DNA of 64,000 nt from Clostridia bacterium (GTDB lineage Bacteria > Bacillota > Clostridia > Christensenellales > Christensenellaceae): contig JAFRTU010000010.1 in the NCBI GenBank assembly GCA_017439085.1, positions 1 to 64,000 on the forward strand, written 5' to 3'. Below the pieces are notes generated by a model that was given only the letters and a program-made list of their open reading frames with translations, made no database searches and was not told the DNA's origin. Shown here piece by piece: positions 34,406 through 42,574 of this stretch. The position numbers were made by a program, and so were the translations under genes. Numbering within the stretch: position 1 is the stretch's first letter; each line of letters opens with the position of its first letter.

Positions 34406-34430
34406 AAACGGGACGGAATCCGTCCCGTTT
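34406..34430 (-). terminator. Hairpin at the end of the opp operon
   Basis: AAACGGGACGG / CCGTCCCGTTT with a 3-nt loop. Only three T follow on the minus strand, so termination is probably partial. Confidence 0.65.
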
Positions 34431-34434
34431 ATCA

Positions 34435-35958
34435 TCACAGATTCTTTTCGAGCATGTGATGGCATGCAACGAAATGATTCGGTCTGACCTCTTTCCACTC
34501 CGGAGTCACCATCTTGCACTCTTCCGTGCAGTACTGGCATCTCGTATGGAACTTGCATCCCTTCGGAGGATCGACCGGGCTCGGGATATCTCCCTCGAGG
34601 ATCTGGAGTTCTCTGTCTTGATTGACATCCGTGGTCGGTATGGCACCGAGAAGGGCTTCCGTATACGGATGCAGCGGATGATCGAACAGTTCCTGTGAAT
34701 CAGCCAGTTCCACCATGTTTCCGAGATACATGACTCCGATCCTGTCGGATATGTACTTGACGACGGAAAGATCGTGGGTGATGAACAGATATGTAAGGTT
34801 CTGACTCTCCTTGAGGTCGCTCAGAAGGTTTATGATCTGAGACTGTATGGAAACGTCAAGTGCCGAGACGGCCTCGTCACAGACTATGAAGTTCGGTCTC
34901 GTAGCAAGGCTACGAGCGATTCCTATCCTCTGTCTCTGTCCGCCGGAGAACTGGTGAGGATATCTGTGAACGAAATACGGTGCAAGTCCGCACATATCCA
35001 TAACATGGAGGATCTCATCCTGCATCCTCGGGCTGTTCTTCTTGAAGAATCCGTGTGAGAACAGTCCCTCTCCGATGATCTGTCCTACTGACATCCTCGG
35101 GTTCAGGGATGAATACGGATCCTGGAATATGAGCTGGAGGTCTCTTCTTAGTTCCCTCATCTCCTCAGTCGTCAGACGGGCAAGATCCACTCCGTTGTCG
35201 AGCATGCTTTCATATTTATCGAAATCCGCTTTGCCCTTTACTGTCTCCTTGAGAACGTCTGCAGCTTCGTGTTCCTTTTTAAGTTCTTCCTTTATTGATT
35301 CGATCTTTTTATCCGAAGAAGCTATCTTTTCCTTCTGAATCTCGATCTTTGAAGCGAATTTTCCGGGCTGTTCCTTTTCGTTGTATTCAAGATCCTGGAG
35401 CTGTACTTCGAGCTCATTCTTCTTTTTCTCGATCTTCTTCAGATCGGAAGAAAGATCGGCTATCTTCAGCAGCTGCTTCTGGACCTTCGGAAGATCATCT
35501 GACACTGCAAAACCTCCGACGACGCTCGAGACTTCGAACACCGCATCGTCAGCGTTCTTGTTTATTGTCCTGTATTCCTCGTTCTTCTTGAGCTGCTCAG
35601 CTTCAGAAAGAGCTTCATAGCTCGCATTGAACTTCTCTCTCTTTGCTTCAGCCTCATGCATCTTCTTTATGAGGCTCGGAAGCTTCCTTATGGTCTGCCT
35701 GTAATACGCAGGTGCCATCTCATCGATGTTCCTTCCGTAATACATGGTACGTCCGTCTGTCTGCTTGTATACCTGAAGGATCGTCCTTCCGAGGGTAGAT
35801 TTTCCGCATCCTGACTCGCCGACGAGTCCGAACGTCTCTCCTTCATATATGTCTATGCTGATACCGTCGTTGGCTTTTACGTATTTTCCGTGGCCAAGAG
35901 GGAACCACTGTTTCAGATCCTTGATCCTGAGCAGAACTTTCTTATTTTCTGACTGCAT
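34435..35958 (-). CDS. oppF: Oligopeptide ABC transporter ATP-binding protein with charged insert
   Basis: A 507-residue OppF-type ATPase, against about 310-330 for typical OppF. Walker A is GESGCGKS (47-54); the Q-loop is in QLIFQDPYSSLNPRM (279 on), the signature is FSGGQRQRIGIARSLA (337 on) and Walker B FIVCDEA. Residues about 80-260, between the first beta sheet and the Q-loop, are an extra Lys/Glu-rich segment that looks mostly helical and coiled-coil. The C-terminus has the Cys-rich CKFHTRC...C region common in OppD/F. It overlaps oppD by 17 nt and is last in the BCDF order. Confidence 0.93.
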   Translation of the reverse strand: MQSENKKVLLRIKDLKQWFPLGHGKYVKANDGISIDIYEGETFGLVGESGCGKSTLGRTILQVYKQTDGRTMYYGRNIDEMAPAYYRQTIRKLPSLIKKMHEAEAKREKFNASYEALSEAEQLKKNEEYRTINKNADDAVFEVSSVVGGFAVSDDLPKVQKQLLKIADLSSDLKKIEKKKNELEVQLQDLEYNEKEQPGKFASKIEIQKEKIASSDKKIESIKEELKKEHEAADVLKETVKGKADFDKYESMLDNGVDLARLTTEEMRELRRDLQLIFQDPYSSLNPRMSVGQIIGEGLFSHGFFKKNSPRMQDEILHVMDMCGLAPYFVHRYPHQFSGGQRQRIGIARSLATRPNFIVCDEAVSALDVSIQSQIINLLSDLKESQNLTYLFITHDLSVVKYISDRIGVMYLGNMVELADSQELFDHPLHPYTEALLGAIPTTDVNQDRELQILEGDIPSPVDPPKGCKFHTRCQYCTEECKMVTPEWKEVRPNHFVACHHMLEKNL

Positions 35959-36949
35959 TCTGTCTTTCCTCCTTGTTCGGATAATAGCACCTGATCTCCT
36001 GGGTATCGCTTATCTTCACCATCTCAGGCTCCTGCTCGCGGCACTTGTCCGTGGCATATTTGCATCTCGGTGCGAACTTGCACCCCTTAGGAAGATCCAG
36101 AGGATGAGGAACTGCTCCGGGTATGGCTTCGAGCCTGTGATTGGCCGGAGTGTCGAGCCTCGGTATGGAGACCATGAGGCCTTCGGTATACGGATGTGAA
36201 TACTTTGTTTCCGGATCGAACAGAACTCTTGCAGACACCTGCTCGACGACCTGACCGCAGTACATTACCGCGACATAGTCTGCCATCTGATTTATGACTC
36301 CGAGGTCATGGGTTATGAACAGTATGCTCGTCCCCTTCTCCTTCTTGAGGTCGTTCATCAGTCTTAATATCTGAGCCTGTATCGTAACGTCAAGAGCCGT
36401 CGTAGGCTCGTCTGCTATCAGCAGCTTCGGCTTGCAGGCAAGGGCCATGGCGATCATGACTCTCTGTCTCATACCGCCGGAGAGCTGATGGGGATACTGT
36501 TTTGCTACGATCTCAGGGTTCGGGATCCTGACGTCCTTCAACATCTCGAGGGAATGCTCCGCAGCCTCCTTCTTGGACATGTTCTGGTGTATCATGAAGC
36601 ACTCTGAAAGCTGTTTCTCAACTGTAAATACAGGATTCAGGCTCGTCATGGGCTCCTGGAAAATTACAGATATCTCGTTTCCGCGGATCTGATACATCTC
36701 GTTGTCCGATATCTTGGTAAGGTCCTTTCCGTCGAAAAGGATCTCACCGCTGTCTATATATCCGTTTCCATCGAGAAGGCGGAGTATGCTCATTGCGGAG
36801 ACGCTCTTTCCGGATCCTGACTCACCGACGACTCCCAATGTCTCTCCTTCCTTCACGGAATAGCTTACGTCATTTACTGCTTTCACTATTCCTCTCTTGG
36901 TAGTGAAGTATGTATGAAGATTCTTTATTGAAAGTAATTTTTCTGACAT
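35942..36949 (-). CDS. oppD: Oligopeptide ABC transporter ATP-binding protein OppD
   Basis: A 335-residue ATPase of normal length. Walker A GESGSGKS, the Q-loop IFQEPMTSLNPVFTV, signature LSGGMRQRVMIAMALA, Walker B LLIADEPTTALD and switch His in FITHDLGV are all intact. The C-terminal CKFAPRCKYATDKC segment follows. It pairs with OppF to power import of peptides. Unlike its partner it has no insert. It starts 12 nt after oppC. Confidence 0.97.
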   Translation of the reverse strand: MSEKLLSIKNLHTYFTTKRGIVKAVNDVSYSVKEGETLGVVGESGSGKSVSAMSILRLLDGNGYIDSGEILFDGKDLTKISDNEMYQIRGNEISVIFQEPMTSLNPVFTVEKQLSECFMIHQNMSKKEAAEHSLEMLKDVRIPNPEIVAKQYPHQLSGGMRQRVMIAMALACKPKLLIADEPTTALDVTIQAQILRLMNDLKKEKGTSILFITHDLGVINQMADYVAVMYCGQVVEQVSARVLFDPETKYSHPYTEGLMVSIPRLDTPANHRLEAIPGAVPHPLDLPKGCKFAPRCKYATDKCREQEPEMVKISDTQEIRCYYPNKEERQNAVRK

Positions 36950-36961
36950 GATCGCTCCTCC

Positions 36962-38812
36962 TTATCTTCCGCTGGCCTTAGGATCCAGTGCGTCTCTGAG
37001 GCCGTCACCTATCAGGTTGATGCAGATACAGGTGATCCCGAAGATGGCTCCGACGAATACCCAGTTCCACCAATAGTTCTGGATTATGACACTGTTGTTC
37101 GCTCCTGTGAGCATGTTGCCCCAGGTAGGTGTAGGGAGCGGAACTCCGAATCCGAGGTATGAGAGCGTAGACTCCGTCAGCATCGATGTTCCGAAAGCCA
37201 GTGTTATGGAAACGAGGCATACGCTCATGACATTCGGGATGACATGCTTGAATATGATCCTGCTCTCCTTGACACCGACCGTCTTTGCGGCGGTTACATA
37301 CTCCATCTCTCTCTGTGCCAGCATCTGTGCCCTGACGAGCGAGCAGAGTCCCGGCCATGAAAGGATACCGAGTATGACCATTATTATATACATCCTCTGC
37401 TCGACGGAGACCTTGGTCCCCATGACTGCAGAGAGGATCATTGCAAAAGGAATGAACGGCATGCTGGAGATGATCTCAGAGATCCTCATGATCGCCATAT
37501 CCACCCATCCTCCGAAATACCCTGCGATTCCTCCGAGAATGACGCCGATGATGGTCTCGATTATGACAGAGAGAGCACCGATCGTCATCGTCATCTTGCC
37601 ACCGTTTACGAGACGGGCAAACACGTCACGTCCAAGGCTGTCCGTTCCGCAGATGAAACCCTTTAATCCCCAGGTGTATATCTTACCGTTCTTGTCGACC
37701 GCATAGTTCTGGAAAGAGCCTGTGTAGAAATCGACTATGTCTGCATTTTTGACAGACTCAGGGACCGAGGCCTGCTCATATCTGTCATTTCCCCAGCCTA
37801 TGAGTTCTCCGTTCTCGAGTCTAGCCGTATAATGGAACCTTCCGCCCTTTATCTCCACTATCTTGGAAGATGTTTCGGGAACCAGGTTCTCGTTCTTGGT
37901 ATAAGCACCCCATACTATCACGGACCCGTCGTCCTTCAGTGCGGCAACGGTATTCGTGGTTGCTTCGATCGCAATGACTCCGGATTTTGCTTCTTCAGGT
38001 ATCTTCGTGACCGTAGATGAGGAGGTAGGCGTAGGAGCCACTACCTCGCCCTGATCCGTAAGGAGCACGAATGCTGCGCTCGTAAGAGCCATATCCTTTA
38101 TATGTCCCTGGAGATCGCTCTTTACCCAGAGCTCAACGAAGTTCTCGTTACCCCAGAGGTAGATGTTTCCTTCATCATCAAGTGCAGCACTGAACTGGTC
38201 AGATGCTTCTATCTTGATGATCTTGAACTTTGGTCTTCTGTTGTTTGACTGAATGTCAAGCGGAAGCCTGCACTGTCCGAGACGGTCATTTCCCCAGCAG
38301 AAGATCTTGCCGTCGGATGAGAGCGCTACGACGTGGTCTGCTCCTGCAGCGACCTTGACGATATCGGCTTCCATCACTTCATCAGGCACCTTTGCCGTGT
38401 TGACCACCTGTGATATCCTGGATTTTCCCCAGACATATACCTTTCCGGTATTGTCCACACCGACGGAATAGTTGTAGCCTACTGCTATGTCCCTGACACC
38501 GTTCTTCTGAAGGGCTGAGGGGTACTTCATCATGTTGTATCCCGGAGCAACGTTGACAAGTGTCGCGTCCTGCTCACCGAGATCCAGTACAACATAGTTT
38601 GGTGCTATGAAGACTGTCAGGGTTATGAGGATGACGATGATGAGAGCGAGTACTGCAAGCTTGTTGGAGAAGAAATTCCTGACAACGAGCCTGAAGGGGC
38701 TCTGAAGCTGCTCTTCGGCATATATGTCCATTTCCTTGTTAGGGAAAAATGCCCTTTTTATCCAGCGTATGAGGAAGAACTCTTTCTTTTTTGCTGTATT
38801 GTTGTTTTCCAT
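36962..38812 (-). CDS. oppC: Oligopeptide ABC transporter permease OppC with inserted seven-repeat RCC1-like propeller
   Basis: A 616-residue permease, about twice the usual 300. Residues 1-75 are the normal N-terminus and first helix. Residues 108-383 hold seven RCC1-like repeats, each G-x-x-x-x-x-L..DG-x-(V/I)-x-x-WG: YVWG (126), FCWGNDRLGQ (171), YLWG (218), a WG-less fourth repeat (VVAPTPT), VIVWG, LIGWGNDRYEQ and IYTWG. The canonical DppC/OppC sequence then resumes at GTDSLGRDVFARLVNGG (389), with five helices and the EAA loop. The propeller therefore lies outside the membrane, next to where OppA docks. The reading frame is intact. Repeat count and position are seen; role is inference. 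Confidence 0.95.
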   Translation of the reverse strand: MENNNTAKKKEFFLIRWIKRAFFPNKEMDIYAEEQLQSPFRLVVRNFFSNKLAVLALIIVILITLTVFIAPNYVVLDLGEQDATLVNVAPGYNMMKYPSALQKNGVRDIAVGYNYSVGVDNTGKVYVWGKSRISQVVNTAKVPDEVMEADIVKVAAGADHVVALSSDGKIFCWGNDRLGQCRLPLDIQSNNRRPKFKIIKIEASDQFSAALDDEGNIYLWGNENFVELWVKSDLQGHIKDMALTSAAFVLLTDQGEVVAPTPTSSSTVTKIPEEAKSGVIAIEATTNTVAALKDDGSVIVWGAYTKNENLVPETSSKIVEIKGGRFHYTARLENGELIGWGNDRYEQASVPESVKNADIVDFYTGSFQNYAVDKNGKIYTWGLKGFICGTDSLGRDVFARLVNGGKMTMTIGALSVIIETIIGVILGGIAGYFGGWVDMAIMRISEIISSMPFIPFAMILSAVMGTKVSVEQRMYIIMVILGILSWPGLCSLVRAQMLAQREMEYVTAAKTVGVKESRIIFKHVIPNVMSVCLVSITLAFGTSMLTESTLSYLGFGVPLPTPTWGNMLTGANNSVIIQNYWWNWVFVGAIFGITCICINLIGDGLRDALDPKASGR

Positions 38813-38822
38813 GTTCTCCTCC

Positions 38823-39842
38823 TTACTTGTCTATCCTGACTCTCGGGTCGATGAGCGTATAACCGATATCGGTGATGAGCACTCCGATAAGACCTACGAG
38901 GCAATAGAACATCTGCATGGCAAGGACAAGCTCATAGTCCGTAGAGTTAAGTCCAGTCCAGTAGAGACGTCCTGTACCGTTGAGGGCGAATGTGTTCTCT
39001 ATGACAAGAGATCCTCCTGTAAAGACTCCTATTATCCATCCCATTATGGAAGTGGAGACAGGCAGAAGCGCATTTCTCCATGCATGGCTGTAGATGACGA
39101 TCTTTTCCTTGAGTCCCTTGGCCCTTGCGGTCTTGATATAGTCCTGTGAGAGCGTATCGATCATGGCTGCCCTGACGGTCCTCGTCATTCCGGCAAGACC
39201 TGTGAATACGAGAACGAGTATCGGGAGACACATGTAATATAACCTGTCGAGAAGTTCCTGGATGCCGGTATATGTGGAACCGGGCGTCTTAGCTCCTCCT
39301 GTCGGGAAGAGTCTCAGGAGAACTGAGAACAGATAAATGAACACTATGCCGATCAGATATGTCGGGAGACTGTATCCCACGACCGTTCCGGCCTGTATGG
39401 CGCTGTCCACAGGCTTTCTTGCATGGACTGCGCAGAAGATGCCGAGAGGTATCGTGATCGCCAGAGTGATGATAGTCGAAATAATATTAAGAATGATAGT
39501 ATTCGCCATTGGGACCTTGATTACATCCACAACATCTCTCTTGAATGTTACGGAGTATCCGAAATTGCCCTGAAGAAGCCCTTCGTGTTTCCCTTTGACA
39601 TCCTTGATGAACCCCATCCACCTTGCATAACGGACCACAAGAGGATCATCAAGACCCAGTTGCTTTCTCAGAGCAAGGTATCTCTGCCTGAACTCTTCAG
39701 GTTTCAGGCTCTTTCTCAACGGTTCCAGCTGGACCATTGCAGGGTCGCTAGGTATGAGGTTGTAGATCGCAAACATCATGAAAGATACTATGAAGAAGAC
39801 TATCACAAGATATACCAGTCTCTTTAAAATATACTTTGCCAA
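38823..39842 (-). CDS. oppB: Oligopeptide ABC transporter permease OppB
   Basis: A 339-residue permease. The start is TTG at 39842 because GGAGG sits 7 nt before it and it gives the standard AKYILKRLVYLVIVFF N-terminus; longer in-frame readings lack a ribosome-binding site. Six helices, the EAA-like segment MIDTLSQDYIKTARAKGLKE and the C-terminal IDPRVRI are typical. The extracytoplasmic loop after helix 1 is somewhat long (QLGLDDPLVVRYARWMGFIK). It pairs with OppC. The gap to oppC is 10 nt. Confidence 0.95.
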   Translation of the reverse strand: MAKYILKRLVYLVIVFFIVSFMMFAIYNLIPSDPAMVQLEPLRKSLKPEEFRQRYLALRKQLGLDDPLVVRYARWMGFIKDVKGKHEGLLQGNFGYSVTFKRDVVDVIKVPMANTIILNIISTIITLAITIPLGIFCAVHARKPVDSAIQAGTVVGYSLPTYLIGIVFIYLFSVLLRLFPTGGAKTPGSTYTGIQELLDRLYYMCLPILVLVFTGLAGMTRTVRAAMIDTLSQDYIKTARAKGLKEKIVIYSHAWRNALLPVSTSIMGWIIGVFTGGSLVIENTFALNGTGRLYWTGLNSTDYELVLAMQMFYCLVGLIGVLITDIGYTLIDPRVRIDK

Positions 39843-39896
39843 AACTATTCCTCCTATGCGGAAACCATTCACAGTTATTCTGTAAACATAGATTAG

Positions 39897-39925
39897 ATAA
39901 TAACACTTATCAACCGCCAATTCAA
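39897..39925 (-). promoter_or_regulatory. Promoter of oppBCDF
   Basis: Minus-strand TTGAAT (39920-39925), 17 bp, TATTAT (39897-39902). Separates expression of BCDF from oppA. A TAAAGTGT half-site lies upstream at 39941-39948. Confidence 0.6.
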
Positions 39926-39955
39926 TATATATCAACTAAATAAAGTGTGAGTTGA

Positions 39956-39988
39956 ATGAATAATCAACCTGCGTGATTATTCATTTTT
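39956..39988. terminator. Stem-loop between oppA and oppB
   Basis: ATGAATAATCA / TGATTATTCAT, an 11-bp perfect stem with a 7-nt loop. T5 follows only on the plus strand, so it may end antisense transcripts or act as an mRNA-processing structure. Confidence 0.5.
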
Positions 39989-40063
39989 CGGTCATTTTCA
40001 GTTTATTTGATATTTATGCTGAGATATATTGAATAAACGGATCGTTCTTTTTGTCATTGTCAT

Positions 40064-40099
40064 AGAAAAAGTCTTCCCGGAATGAACCGGGAAGACTCT
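40064..40099 (-). terminator. Terminator after oppA
   Basis: AGTCTTCCCGG / CCGGGAAGACT stem with a 6-nt loop and TTTTTC after it on the minus strand, 25 bp past the oppA stop. Confidence 0.9.
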
Positions 40100-40121
40100 T
40101 CTTATTTCAGTCTTTCAGAGC

Positions 40122-42086
40122 TCAGCCAACATAGTCAGCATAAAGTATTGCTCTCTCATAGCCCCAGAACGGTCCTTCCTTATAGTTCTCTATTGTATTC
40201 GGATATACGGATACATAGATGTTGGAATAAAGAGGAACGAGCGGTAAAAGGTCATTGTACTTGACGATGAACTTCTGCCAATAGCTGAGGTATGTATCAT
40301 AGTCACCCTCTTCAACGCCGTAAACCATCTTCTTAGCAAGATCTTCAAGCTCTGCATCGAAGATATGAGGTGTATTGTAACCGTCAGCGATGAATGCAGG
40401 ATTGGTCGTAACTTCGAGGCTCTGGTCATAAGCTCCGCCGTTGAACCCTGTAGCGAGGTTGAACATGTTGTATGTAGGCACTGTGAAGTCTCCGCCTAAT
40501 CCATAAACGTCCTGACGATACAGGTAGTTAAGGAGTGTCGGGAAGTCCATCTGTGTCTCTCTGATCTCGATACCAACGTTCTTGATGTCGTCTCCGTTAA
40601 CGAGCATTGTAGAAAGAAGTTCTGCAACAGAGTTTCCGGAGGATGCCCACTTGATGACTGCAGGCATGAGGATCTTTCCGTTTACTTTTACAACGAGATC
40701 ATCATAGTACTTAGCTTCTTCTTCTGTAACTTCCTTATATCTGATCTGGCCTGAACCATCGACATAAGGTGTCCCGTCAGCATTGAGTGTGAATCCGATT
40801 GCCTTTAACAGCTCAACGGACTTGGAAGGATCCTTGTCATAAGTGTTGAGGTTCTCAGCGAGGAACTCTCTGCTGTCAGCATACATTGAGAATGCAGGGC
40901 AATATGGTCCATGAACTACGGAGCCCCATCCTTCGCAGAATGTCTTAGCGAATTCATTCCTGTCGAGGAGGTAAGCTACTGCCTGACGGAATTCTTTCCA
41001 CTGTGTAGGTCCGAAGTCGCATCCGAATGAGAAGTATCCGTAACCTGCTCTGTCATACTGTGTATAGCTGCCTTTGAACTTTCCAGTATCGATAAGGTCA
41101 AGAGCTGCGTTGACGAGTGCGCCGTCAGCGATTCCGGAATAGATCTCAACTCCGCCTGTTGTAAGGTTGTCGATAACGGTATCATCTTCTGTCTTGACGA
41201 TGATGATCTTCTGGATGGAAGGCATTCTTCCCTGGAAGTCTCCGTTATAGAGCGGGTTAGCTTCGAGTGTGATCTCATATGCGCTCTTGTCATAGGAAAC
41301 GAGGTTGTAAGGTCCAGCAGTGACTCTGTCGGATGTAGCGAACTGAGCCTTTGTGAACTGATCTCTTACGTTCTCAGCTGTGAATTCAGCGTCCTTGTTG
41401 TACATGTAAGCGCCGTCACCGTCGTCCTTTACTGACCAGCCTTTGCCGAACCAGTACTCAGTATTAGCTGCTTTGAATTGAGCATAGGTGATGTCATAGT
41501 AATATGGCAGATACTGGGTGGGCTCGCCGGTGAGTTCATTAAGGCTGTTTCCTTCAGGAAGGATGGTAACAGAGAACTTGTAATCGCCTAACAGACGGAT
41601 GCCTGCGAGCTTGTTGGTTGTTCCTTCTCTGTACTCTTTTCCGCCAGGAAGCATGTCCCATGCGCTTGAGGAAGCGCCGATCTCTTCTCCGACCTTGGAG
41701 TTAGCGAACAGTGTCATGATGAGGAAGTTCTCAGCTGTGATCTTCTCGCCATTGTTGAAAACGAGGCCCTTGTTGATCTCGATCGTGTAGGTCTTCTTTC
41801 CATCAGCGGCAACTTCTGCAGTGTGGCTCTTAACGACCTTGTCGTTCCAGATGTAGTCGCCATCAAAATTGGTAACGACTGTGCTGCAGTCATCGGTCAG
41901 CTGGATAACAGCCATATCCGTAGCGTTGTTGGAGCTGAGAGCATATGCCCAGTCGCCGTTAGCTTCGGTGTCTGTTCCGATAATGACCTGTCCCTTTGTC
42001 TGATTCTTCTTCTTGCATCCTGCTACTACCATGGTGACCATGATAACTGCAAGGGCTACGCAAAGAATTCTCTTGAAGTTCTTCAT
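40122..42086 (-). CDS. oppA: Oligopeptide ABC transporter substrate-binding lipoprotein OppA
   Basis: A 654-residue SBP_bac_5 lipoprotein, longer than the usual 530-560. The signal peptide ends in VVAGC (lipobox, Cys24). The family core is visible in the DGKKTYTIEINKGLVFNNGE segment, a DFGPTQWKEFRQAVAYLLDR helix and a C-terminal WQKFIVKYNDLLPLVPLYSN. It captures peptides for OppBC. It is separately transcribed, with a terminator before oppB, giving the excess of binding protein over permease usual in such systems. GAAAGGAAA precedes the ATG. Confidence 0.95.
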   Translation of the reverse strand: MKNFKRILCVALAVIMVTMVVAGCKKKNQTKGQVIIGTDTEANGDWAYALSSNNATDMAVIQLTDDCSTVVTNFDGDYIWNDKVVKSHTAEVAADGKKTYTIEINKGLVFNNGEKITAENFLIMTLFANSKVGEEIGASSSAWDMLPGGKEYREGTTNKLAGIRLLGDYKFSVTILPEGNSLNELTGEPTQYLPYYYDITYAQFKAANTEYWFGKGWSVKDDGDGAYMYNKDAEFTAENVRDQFTKAQFATSDRVTAGPYNLVSYDKSAYEITLEANPLYNGDFQGRMPSIQKIIIVKTEDDTVIDNLTTGGVEIYSGIADGALVNAALDLIDTGKFKGSYTQYDRAGYGYFSFGCDFGPTQWKEFRQAVAYLLDRNEFAKTFCEGWGSVVHGPYCPAFSMYADSREFLAENLNTYDKDPSKSVELLKAIGFTLNADGTPYVDGSGQIRYKEVTEEEAKYYDDLVVKVNGKILMPAVIKWASSGNSVAELLSTMLVNGDDIKNVGIEIRETQMDFPTLLNYLYRQDVYGLGGDFTVPTYNMFNLATGFNGGAYDQSLEVTTNPAFIADGYNTPHIFDAELEDLAKKMVYGVEEGDYDTYLSYWQKFIVKYNDLLPLVPLYSNIYVSVYPNTIENYKEGPFWGYERAILYADYVG

Positions 42087-42115
42087 TTTGATTTCCTTTC
42101 GTCAAAATTATTTTT

Positions 42116-42133
42116 TAAAGTGTTTACACTTTA
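42116..42133. promoter_or_regulatory. 18-bp palindrome in the oppA leader
   Basis: TAAAGTGT-TT-ACACTTTA, perfect 8-bp arms, about 30 bp before the oppA ATG and within its predicted leader. One TAAAGTGT half-site recurs upstream of oppB (39941-39948). It could be a repressor operator or an RNA hairpin. Confidence 0.5.
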
Positions 42134-42192
42134 TGGACTCATTCATGCAAAAAATGGTATGACAAAACCCGTTTATGCAAAAACTGCTTTGT

Positions 42193-42221
42193 AATTTATC
42201 ATATTCACCAGACCATGTCAA
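42193..42221 (-). promoter_or_regulatory. Promoter of oppA
   Basis: Minus-strand TTGACA (42216-42221), 17 bp, TAAATT (42193-42198). The predicted leader is about 100 nt and contains the palindrome. Confidence 0.65.
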
Positions 42222-42369
42222 CAAATAATTCGTATTTATACACACCTCTATGAACTTTAACTTTCCCCCGCACGAGTTTGATACGATAAAGTAACATTAT
42301 CCCCCATTTTGAATTTATTTCAGGGCTAAAATGTCATTTTTATATGGAAAGAGCCTAAAGTCAGATCGA

Positions 42370-42398
42370 TTGACTGATATAAATGCAATTATTATAAT
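42370..42398 (+). promoter_or_regulatory. Strong orphan promoter
   Basis: TTGACT (42370-42375), 17 bp, perfect TATAAT (42393-42398), one mismatch to consensus, with no protein gene downstream on this strand. Confidence 0.7.
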
Positions 42399-42404
42399 CA
42401 ATTC

Positions 42405-42557
42405 TTTCACGCGCTTTCCTTTGCCATTAGTATACGGCGTGTTTAAAAATACATGTGTATAGATATACCGGCTTTATTTTTGCATATTTATACCATAATC
42501 GACCAATTATGCATAAAATAAAAGCACGAAACGATCTTTCAGTTCCGTGCTTTTTCT
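42405..42557 (+). ncRNA. Candidate small non-coding RNA, about 150 nt
   Basis: Starts 7 bases after the orphan promoter's -10 and ends in an intrinsic terminator. Internal pairing is visible: CACGC with GCGTG (42409-42447 region), GTATA with TATAC, and TGCATA with TATGCA. No open frame with a ribosome-binding site exists. I do not recognise an RNA family. Confidence 0.4.
42518..42557. terminator. Bidirectional terminator (oxidoreductase operon and candidate RNA)
   Basis: AAAAGCACGAAAC and GTTCCGTGCTTTTT arms with one mismatch around a 10-nt loop; T-rich on both strands, 18 bp after the gamma-subunit stop. Confidence 0.82.
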
Positions 42558-42574
42558 TATCATTTGTTTTCGTT

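Larger units (their letters stand above)
42222..42574. other. AT-rich gene-free region upstream of oppA
   Basis: No credible protein gene is visible on either strand. It holds the distal oppA promoter region, a strong plus-strand promoter (42370-42398), a possible small RNA and the terminator it shares with the oxidoreductase operon. Confidence 0.7.
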
